64,000 nt of DNA from NCBI GenBank assembly GCA_013398955.1, contig VWPU01001227.1, positions 248,001-312,000 on the forward strand, in the 5' to 3' direction. The translations under genes were made by a program, and so were the position numbers. Of this stretch, positions 58,301 through 64,000 are shown one piece after another. The stretch is from Callaeas wilsoni. Taxonomy: Eukaryota > Chordata > Aves > Passeriformes > Callaeidae. Numbering within the stretch: position 1 is the stretch's first letter; each line of letters opens with the position of its first letter. The notes under the pieces were generated by a model, which saw nothing but the letters and a program-made list of their open reading frames with translations, did no database searches and had not been told where the DNA came from.

Positions 58301-61300
58301 AGAAAGGAAAGACAGCAACATGTCACTAACACATAAGCACACAGGATTTTCAAACAAACATGGAAATGACTCAGATTAAAACAGAAGTATAAATATGCTC
58401 AGTCCACAAACTGGGACCTTCTTAAATCACAGTTCACTGTCCTTTTGAGCTAATTAATTGTCTAGGATTGAGTCAAAATTTTATTCTTGGAGTTCACAGG
58501 CACTTTATGTCCGAGAACATCGACCAAGAATTCTCATTTTCAGACAGATATGGAGGACAGAGGGTTTTTCAAAAGTGCCTCTGGTTATGTCCACTTATGC
58601 AAATAGTATAGATCTGTAGAAGAGCTGGTGCTAAGGACCAGACATCACACCACTCATTTCAGGATTTTTCTTTCTCACCCCCAAACTCTAACCAGCCCAG
58701 TGCCATGCACTGAATTTGAAGCTGCAGTTCTTTACATGAGCTGCTGGAGAGCATCCGGAAGGAATCCAGCTCGTGAGCTCTGAGCCCACCCCACAGTGTG
58801 AAGCCCAGGTCAGAGAAGCAGCCCTATGATCAGGAGACTGGCTTCAACAGCAACTCGTGAGCCACGCTGTCTCACAAACACAGATTAAATGCATGACAAT
58901 CACATACTTAACTTCTGAAAGTTAGTGGAACTTAAAGTAATAGTTTTTTTAAGCTCTTTTTTAAGATTCCACTTAAAATTCCATTAAAGCAAGATCAAGT
59001 ATGCCTTCATTCATACTATGCATGCACCTAATGAAGGTAGAAGGTTTTCCGGAAGTCTCAGTTTCTGGACTTGGCTTTTTGCATGTTTATATTTTACCAA
59101 TGTGCATGCATCCCAACACAGTACAGTCACAAAGGATGTTCCTCCATAGCACTCTGCCAATGCAACTCAAATAAAACTTAGGGGAGGAACACAAGATACA
59201 AAAAACTTGCAGTAATGACAACTCAAATCCATGAAAAATCGTGAAACTGGTTAAAAAATAAAAGTCACACCAGTAATATTTGGAGGCTTTTTCCCCATTT
59301 TGCACTTATTTGTCTTGGATTTTTTTTCCTCCAAAATTATCTATGACAATGGAGGCCTGAAAACTACTTTAAAAATTAAATAGAAATTAAACTTTTCCTG
59401 CAAGCACTTGATTTTAACCCACAAGACTCCAAGTGAGTCACTATATATTGTCAGGAATTATGAACAGAGCAACAGTGGGCTTGATCCAAGTTTGCTGAAG
59501 TCACTGTTTCCTTCCTTTGACTTCAGTGGACTTTGAATTACTAGAACTGTGCAAATGTTGGTTCTTCATAGAAATATCACCTCAGAAGCAGCTAGTTTTG
59601 TGGAATGAATACTGATTTACTGATTTAAAGAAATTCACATCATCTGAAAATGTCTTGGAAAAAAAAAGTCTAGAGGTTTCACTGTCCTTGAAATTCCACC
59701 TCTGTCTATTCTGGGCACCATATTTCATGTTGTTTACTACAAAGCCAAACGATAAATGCTAAATGCTTCCAGCAAGAGTGTCATCATCTTTATATTAATT
59801 TCAGTCTATTAACAGCATCATGAATGCCAGTATTTCTACAAGGCTTGACTTACCTCGCTGTATAACTCAGCATTGGCTTTTGCTTTCACTAACAGTGGCA
59901 CATCCTGAGGTAGAGTGTAATTTGTTTTGGTCTTCTCATACTGGGCTCGGTAGTTCAACTGCATATATTGAAAAGGCCAGCAGGAAACTCAGTTATTTTC
60001 AACTTAATAAAAATATAACCACAAGACTGATTGGTTGCTGTTAAATTTCAGGTTATTGGTGCCATACATCACAGGTACACTCATAGGAATTTGTGATGTA
60101 GGTATGAAGGCAATAAGGCTAACTTGTACTTAAGCACTAGGAAGTAGAAATTTATTCTGTAAATAGAAGAGTTACTGATTATCTTTAAGTAAAAAAGACA
60201 TAATTTAAACCCTTGCCTTAATAAATACACAGAAAATAATTTCCTAAAAAAGCACACTGATACAAATATTAAAAGTGGAGACAAATATTAGATCTACTGG
60301 TATGCTTGCCACATTTTTGAAAGTGATTTCATTCAATATGTATTCTTGGTTTTGCTACGAGTCTGCTGAAGAGCTATCAAGAATAAAACACATAAGGCCA
60401 CAAATGCTATGGAATTAAATTATCTCATAATTCTAACAAACAACAGTGGCTAATGATGGCAGAACTTACATCACTGAGCTGCTGCGCATTTATTTTGGCT
60501 TGAGCAATTTGTGGAGTGCTGGCAACAGAGCTGTACTTCAGCTTGTCTATGCTTTGCCTGTAGTTTACCTAATTTAAAATAAAATTAAAAAAAAAAAAAA
60601 AAATAGTAAAGGAAGGAACGGTCAGACCGGAAAATGAGAGATTGAATAGACAAAGTTTTGCTAACTAATACTCTGGATAAAACATTACTTAAACCATAAT
60701 AAATCAAGTTGAGGAAAAATGCCAGGATCTCTTGGATGAGATCTGAGTTAGTGCTCTGAAAGTTTCCTTGTCTGAGGTCACAGTTTTTATCCCTCTCTGA
60801 AAATTACTTCACTTATAATCCCTTCCTCCCAAACCCACACATTCTTACAAAGATGCAGTACCAGCTGCAAATCATTGCTATAAAATCCCCCAAATAATTG
60901 CTATAAAACTGATCTTCTTAACCATCAGTTTGTCCATTTTTATCTTTATCAGACAAGAATTATTGTAACTGTCTGTGAAGAGGTCTGTCCAGTGTAACAC
61001 TGGGTAGAGCAAATGAACTCTCTTATACTTTGTCTTTACTAGGTTTTAATGTAATAAATTAACCACAGAATTTCCCTGTGTGCTCAGAGTTTTGTGTGGA
61101 TGCTGAGAAAAGAAAAATACATACTTATAGTACAAAAAAAAGTCATTTTAATATCAGCCATCAAGAGGACTAGAGCCCAGTAAATTACTAACACATTAAT
61201 ATGGTAGCAACAACAATAAGTTATAAAATAAATATATTAAAGCCCCAAATTATGCATGATAAAGAAAATCATGATGCTTCCTTTCAAACCTGTTGCTGCA

Positions 61301-63920
61301 AAAGAACTCATTGCTATACTTCAAAACACAATTATTATTCTCTGTAGGCCCTCATTAATATTCACTGTAGTTAATCACCACTTCGCAAACATTGCAAATC
61401 ACATTGCTTAAAACTAGTTTCTTAAGAACTCTTCTTTCCAGTAAAGTGGAGCATATTTCTAGAGACTTTGAGTTACTGAAACTATTTCAATGCAAACCTC
61501 CTTATCTCCGGTATCCTCACATAAACTTGCTCATTCCACCAGAATGACAAAAGCTAGGAAAAAAGGCCTGAATTATCTCACAGGTCCAGAGTGATCTAGG
61601 TACTTAAAACAGTGCATTTGCTTCCTCAGAGACACAGAGAAATTTAATTCCATGGAAAGGGATTGTTTCTTTTTCACTGAAACTCTCTGTTTATTGCTAC
61701 TTGTGATTACTTAGGGTATGAGAGGGTTGCATTCCTAAAAGAGTTCAGAGTAAGCATGTTATATGGGGGCAGACAAGTCCTGGGACAAATTCAAAATCCT
61801 AGATCAGGGCTGGTGCAACTGAGTCTCTGTGGCCAGTGGAATTATGTGTTTCAAGCCCTGATGCTGACTATGAATTGTAGATCTACCGGAATTGCTGAAA
61901 TGATTTTTACATTTCGGACATGAATTCATGCTTACCTGGAACTCTTTAAGAACACAGCTCTCTCACACAATAAGCAATCAAACACTGATTTTTAGTGGTT
62001 TCAGCTTTTACAAAGGCAAAGCTGGAATTACTGCTGTAGAGGCAATAGTTCATCGTGGAGTTGAAGTATATCCAATACTTCCTCAAAAACATCAGGCTTC
62101 CTAATTCTAGCTCTCCATGATAACGTCTTTTTCTTGGAAGAGGTATTTAGGCCCAGATAAATCTCATATAATGTTAATGACCTCTCTAAGGCACATTGCT
62201 CCTGGTTTATTGCAATTTCAGAGTAAAGACAGGGCATATATACACTTTAGGAAGTCAGAAATGCCCTGCAGAGCTGCTGCTCTCCTCCTGTTGGTTTTAC
62301 GAGCAATGCCTGGTGGCTGTGCTCCTAACCAAGGCAGAGGTTAAGTTGCCAGTGGTAGATGAGATCAGTCAAGCTTTTAATGCTTGCGAGAGGTGAAAGT
62401 ATAATAAGCTGTACAAGCACACACACAACCACAGCAGTACCCAAAGCTCCTCNGTCTGCCATGCTTCATTTATCTGAAGCACACACACAGCCACAGCAGT
62501 ACCCAAAGCTCCTCACATTGCTCCGCCAGGCACAGGGGGGCTCCTCTTTTGCATGGACCACAGGCTGAAGGAAGGTTATGTGACCAATCAGTTCCCCTTC
62601 AAAGGGGAACGCCTGTCCTCAGGGAATTCACGAAGGATGAGAAGGCTGGTTTAGTCTCCCTGTCCTTTCAGTGCTCTCAGTGCTTGATGCTGCTGTTGAA
62701 GCTGCCCCAGGATGGTGAGACTTTTTCAGCACAGATCTGGGGTAGGGCAGAAGTCACTCATTTCACATCCCTCTACAATCTGTGCTGAACTGAAGCCCAC
62801 GACAGGACATGGCAGCACTTTCTACTGCTCTGAGACCTCTTGACACTGCACTTTTTTGCTTTAACTTTGTTAGCACTGGCTATTTGCTCCTACCATTAAA
62901 TCATCATTCGACACAGGCAATCTATCACAATCTCTCCTACAGAGAGATGATAAGCTATGCAAGTCATAGGAAAAAAAAAAAAAACAAAACCATAAAATTA
63001 TTTACATCTTTCAAAGGGACCAACTTTCTTGTTGTCTGGTATGAAGGAGTGAGAGTAGCTGGGTAATTGTAGTCAACACCATCATGTTTGTAATCAGACT
63101 TATAGGCTATCTGAAACACAAGGAGAACAAAAAAAAAATCATTCTTTTTTTTTTCAGCTGTCATTTGTTTGAATAATTATCAGTCAAGAGGAGAGGAGAA
63201 ACAATAATATTAATATTAAATGCAAGAAACAAAGTAAGTTCAGTGTCATGAGTGACAAAGAAAATGAAATTATTTGCATAGTTTAGCCACTAATTGATTC
63301 TTTTTCAGCTTCTCAATTAATCCAATGCCAACAGTGGGAGCATTAACTTAACTTCCACCTATGACACATCTCTTTTATCTTTCTGCTTAGTTCTCAAGCT
63401 TCTTACAGATTTGTAAATAATGTACTTGAAGGAATGGTATGTAATGAAATAGCTTCTTGACTAACCCAGTAAATTAAATTGGAATCCAGAAATCTTCATT
63501 AAAGACTGTTTTTTCCAGCAAAGGTCTGACCCTGGGGGTGGTGGCAAACAACCTTCAGCATCCTACTGATGTCAAAGAAAACTGAAGGATCTCAGTAGGT
63601 TGCCAGATCACTGAAATTTCTTATTTTAACTTCTTCCACACAGTGAGCTATAAAACAGTACAAAAGGGTTTCCAGAATTTCCCCTCTTCTCAACATATCT
63701 GCCCGTCAGATCCCTAGTACAGTGTGATCTAAAGTTTTCTATCACCTCAATTCTGGAAAAACTGAAAGACAAGGAGGCAACAACCATACAAGAGTGATTA
63801 AAAGGGACTCACATTGCTTGCCAAGCTGCCAACTTTCATGGCATGGAGCATCCTCTTGTCCATGCCAATACCCATATAGTGACCCTTCATTTCATTCTGG
63901 TAGGTTTCTTTGTATTTAAG
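31275..63920 (-). CDS. NRAP: NRAP, nebulin-related anchoring protein (partial; 30 exons, N-terminus outside window)
   Basis: NRAP is a striated-muscle scaffold that ties terminal thin filaments to the membrane at intercalated discs and myotendinous junctions and assists myofibril assembly; the family binds actin through nebulin modules and other partners (for example talin, vinculin, alpha-actinin) through LIM and repeat regions. Thirty exons are read right to left and give 3,996 coding bases, about 1,331 residues ending at TAA (31275-31277). The human protein is about 1,730 residues, so some 400 N-terminal residues including the LIM domain lie to the right. Two pre-repeat exons are followed by five super-repeats of seven ~35-residue modules and a C-terminal tail. 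All introns are phase 0. The short total length, five super-repeats, absence of an SH3 domain and proximity to HABP2 distinguish it from nebulin. Confidence 0.95.
32572..32724 (-). CDS. NRAP: NRAP exon, super-repeat 5 last module with C-terminal extension
   Basis: 153 bp, phase 0-0, donor gtaagt and acceptor ttctctcag. It begins VKYKSDLNWLRGIGW, the best copy in this gene of the WLKGIGW motif that marks one module per super-repeat and is linked in nebulin to tropomyosin/troponin contact. The exon is 48 bp longer than its 105-bp counterparts; the extra residues (AELAYLREMGLLRAS... QYRPGA) close the repeat array. Confidence 0.92.
32964..33275 (-). CDS. NRAP: NRAP exon, super-repeat 5 fused three-module exon
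   Basis: 312 bp, 104 codons, three modules without introns. It opens YKYREAFLRDRG, with internal junctions VGKLQSDLQYRND and QLASNVNYRQP, and ends YKLQSD before donor gtaagt. The middle junction has Ser-Asn instead of Ser-Asp. Confidence 0.93.
33950..34057 (-). CDS. NRAP: NRAP exon, super-repeat 5 module (108 bp)
   Basis: 36 codons, KLYKTSWEQTRASGYDFRID to ASREIASD. The W at residue 7 and the 'GYD/GYK..R.DA(I/L)PF' core mark the 108-bp module class seen once in each super-repeat. Donor gtaaga, acceptor tcaacacag. Confidence 0.93.
35576..35680 (-). CDS. NRAP: NRAP exon, super-repeat 5 module (first 105 bp class)
   Basis: 35 codons, RLYKAGSSEDRHRYTLPP to NALYISD. Class features are the RLYK start and the (H/N)(R/Q)YT(L/P)..D.P core. 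Acceptor ccccacag, donor gtaagt. Confidence 0.93.
35799..35897 (-). CDS. NRAP: NRAP exon, super-repeat 5 first module (99 bp)
   Basis: 33 codons, IKYRQKPESLKFTAV to LQCND. The 99-bp class is recognised by YRQ..... (L/F)K(F/Y)(T/S). The terminal junction is Asn-Asp instead of Ser-Asp. Acceptor ctctcag, donor gtaggt. Confidence 0.93.
36559..36663 (-). CDS. NRAP: NRAP exon, super-repeat 4 last module (WLKGIGW class)
   Basis: 35 codons, HRYKSDLNFMKGVGWMAL to GELISE. The signature reads FMKGVGW, with Phe replacing the first Trp and the last Trp kept. Acceptor tttttaacag, donor gtaact. Confidence 0.93.
37444..37755 (-). CDS. NRAP: NRAP exon, super-repeat 4 fused three-module exon
   Basis: 312 bp with three modules: YQYKHNFVMERGKHIG, then AAKLQSEQEYKKG, then FHLPMDMVNLVHARKAQALASDQDYRK, ending HMLQSE. 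A 263-codon open frame (37372-38163) covers it because the reading frame happens to stay open into both flanking introns; only this part is coding. Confidence 0.94.
38390..38465 (+). repeat. MIR-like ancient SINE fragment
   Basis: The phrase ataacacttatctaccacac followed by ttgtggggattaaattac and ttataaagtgctt resembles the MIR '..cctacctcatagggttgttgtgaggattaaatgag...gtaaagcgctt' region. Boundaries are approximate. Confidence 0.6.
38470..38510 (+). repeat. Ancient interspersed repeat fragment
   Basis: The phrase agggccaaattcatatctg followed by gtaagtggatgtaattc is the same kind of phrase as at 27684-27728. It abuts the MIR-like piece. Confidence 0.4.
39350..39457 (-). CDS. NRAP: NRAP exon, super-repeat 4 module (108 bp)
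   Basis: 36 codons, AKYRESWHNLRAQGYKLTME to ASREIASD. Its last 12 residues are almost identical to the equivalent exon of super-repeat 5 (33950). Acceptor ctactttag, donor gtgagt. Confidence 0.93.
39814..39918 (-). CDS. NRAP: NRAP exon, super-repeat 4 module (first 105 bp class)
   Basis: 35 codons, RLYKAAGEDSRHHYTPT to AANLSD. It is close to the super-repeat 5 copy in the RLYKAxxxEDxRHxYT portion. Acceptor cttcccag, donor gtaaga. Confidence 0.93.
40722..40820 (-). CDS. NRAP: NRAP exon, super-repeat 4 first module (99 bp)
   Basis: 33 codons, SKYRQQPHSFKYTSVTDSPG to NMIANE. The junction residue pair is Asn-Glu, so the Ser of SDxxYK is lost here. Acceptor gaactcag, donor gtaggc. Confidence 0.93.
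41852..41956 (-). CDS. NRAP: NRAP exon, super-repeat 3 last module (WLKGIGW class, Cys variant)
   Basis: 35 codons, NLYRSDMNFMRGVGCITPG to SELISE. The signature is FMRGVGC, with both aromatic ends changed relative to WLKGIGW. Acceptor ccttag, donor gtaaca. Confidence 0.93.
43359..43556 (-). CDS. NRAP: NRAP exon, super-repeat 3 two-module exon (198 bp)
   Basis: 66 codons, VKYKQGFEDTKSHFHLPLDM, internal junction SLVSEQEYRQ, end YKLQSE. It equals the last two thirds of the 312-bp exons of super-repeats 2, 4 and 5. Acceptor tttgatag, donor gtaatt. Confidence 0.93.
44892..45005 (-). CDS. NRAP: NRAP exon, super-repeat 3 module split from the 312-bp class (114 bp)
   Basis: 38 codons, HKYKEAFQKMKGQMAGACG to TSLQSD. 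Together with the 198-bp exon it sums to 312 bp, so the three-module block here carries one extra intron (43557-44891). Acceptor cctttttag, donor gtaagt. Confidence 0.92.
45451..45558 (-). CDS. NRAP: NRAP exon, super-repeat 3 module (108 bp)
   Basis: 36 codons, TRYKESWRRMKDGGYQLKLD to ASGEIISD. Donor gtacgt, acceptor atttcctag. Confidence 0.92.
45944..46048 (-). CDS. NRAP: NRAP exon, super-repeat 3 module (first 105 bp class)
   Basis: 35 codons, RLYKEHGESIKHQYTPTTDL to NAMNISE. Acceptor gtttgcag, donor gtataa. Confidence 0.92.
47881..47979 (-). CDS. NRAP: NRAP exon, super-repeat 3 first module (99 bp)
   Basis: 33 codons, KKYRQHPYALKFTSIKDTPE to YNQAVD. The junction reads Val-Asp instead of Ser-Asp. 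Acceptor gctcaacag, donor gtaagt. Confidence 0.92.
50052..50156 (-). CDS. NRAP: NRAP exon, super-repeat 2 last module (WLKGIGW class)
   Basis: 35 codons, NRYRADLNWMKGAGWIATGS to GELISE. The signature WMKGAGW keeps both tryptophans. The downstream QAKKAG block is shared with super-repeat 1. Acceptor ctttgtcag, donor gtgaga. Confidence 0.93.
51201..51512 (-). CDS. NRAP: NRAP exon, super-repeat 2 fused three-module exon
   Basis: 312 bp. Modules begin VKYKEGYEKMKGKLIG, SDLEYKKAFEGTKSQFQIP and ATDIGYKTSLHQYT, and the exon ends YGLQSD. The second internal junction is Thr-Asp. Acceptor tacttcacag, donor gtaagt. Confidence 0.94.
52138..52245 (-). CDS. NRAP: NRAP exon, super-repeat 2 module (108 bp)
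   Basis: 36 codons, KLYRSSWEKQKEKGFVLRLD to KRDLASD. Acceptor ctctttag, donor gtgagt. Confidence 0.93.
52701..52805 (-). CDS. NRAP: NRAP exon, super-repeat 2 module (first 105 bp class)
   Basis: 35 codons, VAYRSGKEQFLHQYTISKDD to AANISE. The start VAYR departs from the RLYK start of later copies. Acceptor gtggacag, donor gtacag. Confidence 0.92.
53361..53415 (+). repeat. Possible MIR-like fragment
   Basis: tcatccccattttatacccc followed by gcagagaaattaactgctct resembles MIR 'ttatccccattttacagatg..cacagagaggttaactgactt'. It is short and diverged. Confidence 0.4.
53851..53949 (-). CDS. NRAP: NRAP exon, super-repeat 2 first module (99 bp)
   Basis: 33 codons, KKYRQKADALKFTSVADSSQ to QELQSD. The SD junction is intact here. 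Acceptor ttgctgtag, donor gtgagt. Confidence 0.93.
53950..56226 (-). other. NRAP intron between super-repeats 1 and 2
   Basis: About 2.3 kb between the 99-bp exon of super-repeat 2 and the last exon of super-repeat 1. It is AT-rich. No exon, RNA gene or clear repeat was recognised. Confidence 0.55.
56227..56331 (-). CDS. NRAP: NRAP exon, super-repeat 1 last module (WLKGIGW class, Cys variant)
   Basis: 35 codons, LQYRTDLTWMRGAGCITEGS to GDLVSE. The signature is WMRGAGC: the first Trp is kept and the last is Cys, followed by ITxG as in super-repeat 3. Acceptor cctctgcag, donor gtaagc. Confidence 0.92.
56553..56750 (-). CDS. NRAP: NRAP exon, super-repeat 1 two-module exon (198 bp)
   Basis: 66 codons, IAYKKGFEESKAHFHLPMDM, internal junction ALASDLDYRTR, end YDLQSE. 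It matches the 198-bp exon of super-repeat 3 in size and in the HFHLP motif. Acceptor tatttctag, donor gtaaga. Confidence 0.93.
57269..57370 (-). CDS. NRAP: NRAP exon, super-repeat 1 module split from the 312-bp class, 12 bp short
   Basis: 34 codons, IKYKEEYEKTKGKVTGTKDS to AKMSSE. Other copies of this module have 38 codons, so four codons are missing between GTK and SRLLH while the frame is kept. Acceptor gggacag, donor gtaaat. Confidence 0.9.
58190..58297 (-). CDS. NRAP: NRAP exon, super-repeat 1 module (108 bp)
   Basis: 36 codons, IKYKEGWEKSKGRGFEMRLD to ASRDLASD. Acceptor ctttctcag, donor gtatgt. Confidence 0.93.
59478..59545 (-). repeat. Ancient interspersed repeat fragment
   Basis: On the minus strand it reads tccactgaagtcaaaggaag, then gtgacttcagcaaacttgga and tcaagccc. 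This resembles the paired 'cactgaagtcaatgg..tgacttcaatggg..ttggatcaggccc' phrases of old sauropsid repeats. Confidence 0.5.
59854..59958 (-). CDS. NRAP: NRAP exon, super-repeat 1 module (first 105 bp class)
   Basis: 35 codons, LNYRAQYEKTKTNYTLPQDV to AELYSE. It is the copy most like a generic nebulin module (YEKTK...YTLP.D.P). Acceptor tatatgcag, donor gtaagt. Confidence 0.92.
60470..60568 (-). CDS. NRAP: NRAP exon, super-repeat 1 first module (99 bp)
   Basis: 33 codons, VNYRQSIDKLKYSSVASTPQ to AQQLSD. It opens the super-repeat array. A poly-A stretch (about 60584-60602 on the plus strand) lies just upstream in the transcript direction. Acceptor tttaaattag, donor gtaagt. Confidence 0.92.
60569..63005 (-). 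other. NRAP intron upstream of super-repeat 1
   Basis: About 2.4 kb. It contains A-rich tracts near 60584 and 62971, a 37-bp direct repeat with an ambiguous base (62416-62514), and open frames without domain features (for example 62028-62237, minus). No nebulin module was seen. Confidence 0.55.
62416..62514 (+). repeat. 37-bp imperfect direct repeat spaced 62 bp, flanking an N
   Basis: Copies at 62416-62452 and 62478-62514 (agcacacacacaaccacagc ... ccaaagctcctc) differ at one base (A at 62428, G at 62490). The undetermined base N is at 62453, directly after the first copy. Confidence 0.85.
63006..63110 (-). CDS. NRAP: NRAP exon, pre-super-repeat module
   Basis: 35 codons, IAYKSDYKHDGVDYNYPATL to LVPLKD. 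It keeps the YKSD start, but the rest is Tyr/Pro/Thr-rich and unlike the super-repeat classes. It ends Lys-Asp. It matches the segment that precedes super-repeat 1 in known NRAP proteins as I recall. Acceptor gtgtttcag, donor gtaaat. Confidence 0.9.
63520..63622 (+). repeat. Ancient interspersed repeat fragment
   Basis: It contains cttcagcatcctactgatgtc, aaaactgaaggatctcagta and ggttgccagatca. These resemble the widespread 'actgatgtcaatgggagctgagggtgctcagcacctcgcaggatca' phrase. It lies in the NRAP intron 63111-63812. Confidence 0.45.
63813..63920 (-). CDS. NRAP: NRAP exon, upstream simple nebulin module, first exon in window
   Basis: 36 codons, LKYKETYQNEMKGHYMGIGM to GSLASN. It ends Ser-Asn where Ser-Asp/Glu is usual. 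An A-rich stretch follows the acceptor side (ttgatacag on the minus strand). Further 5' exons, including the LIM domain, lie beyond 64000. Confidence 0.9.
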
Positions 63921-64000
63921 CTGTATCAAAAAAAAAAAAATACTCTGAGAAAATATATTCAACTTTTCTACTGAAGAGTTGCAGCTTTTCAGAGTCTCCA

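Larger units (their letters stand above)
56751..59853 (-). other. NRAP introns within super-repeat 1
   Basis: Introns flanking the 57269 and 58190 exons. The 58298-59853 intron (about 1.6 kb) holds one old repeat fragment at its left-transcript end (59478-59545). Nothing else was recognised. Confidence 0.55.

Noticed and set aside
62028..62237. Minus-strand frame with KKKTLSWRARIRKPDVFEEV as an extra NRAP exon
   Set aside because: No SDxxYK-type ends, no nebulin module pattern and no convincing splice sites in phase 0.
31275..63920. Assignment to nebulin (NEB) or nebulette instead of NRAP
   Set aside because: There are five super-repeats only, no SH3 domain at the C-terminus, and HABP2 is the direct neighbour as for NRAP in human.

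Overview
The window is vertebrate nuclear DNA and almost certainly avian. Coding sequence is broken into short exons with GT-AG introns, intergenic DNA is AT-rich, and a CR1 LINE 3' end of the kind common in birds lies at 8.5 kb. Two genes are recognised, pointing at each other tail to tail. HABP2 (plus strand) encodes the secreted hyaluronan-binding / factor VII-activating serine protease. NRAP (minus strand) encodes the muscle nebulin-related anchoring protein. The same order, HABP2 then NRAP in converging orientation, is known from human 10q25, which supports both calls.

Layout. 1-8.0 kb: intergenic, no gene recognised. About 8.0-8.23 kb: candidate HABP2 promoter with HNF1-like and FOX-like sites, and a candidate signal-peptide exon. 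8.2-21.5 kb: a large intron or introns holding a CR1 fragment, MIR-like debris, a TG microsatellite and a GC-rich 15-bp minisatellite; a short second coding exon is expected here but was not found. 21.5-29.7 kb: eleven well-supported HABP2 exons encoding an acidic tyrosine-rich segment, three EGF domains, a kringle, a linker and a complete trypsin-like domain with its catalytic triad. 29.7-31.3 kb: the two 3' ends, with candidate poly(A) signals. 31.3-63.9 kb: thirty NRAP exons read right to left. They encode about 1,331 residues: two pre-repeat modules, five nebulin super-repeats of seven modules each, and a C-terminal tail. The N-terminal LIM domain and first modules lie beyond the right edge.

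The genes are functionally unrelated. HABP2 is a liver-made plasma protease precursor acting in coagulation and fibrinolysis. NRAP is an actin-binding scaffold at the intercalated disc and myotendinous junction. The most informative structure is the exon grammar of NRAP: every intron is phase 0 and lies inside the SDxxYK actin-binding motif, exon sizes repeat as 99-105-108-312-105, and super-repeats 1 and 3 share features that 2, 4 and 5 lack. I saw no RNA gene, CRISPR array, intact transposon or evident new biological system. The rest of the window looks like ordinary intergenic and intronic DNA.
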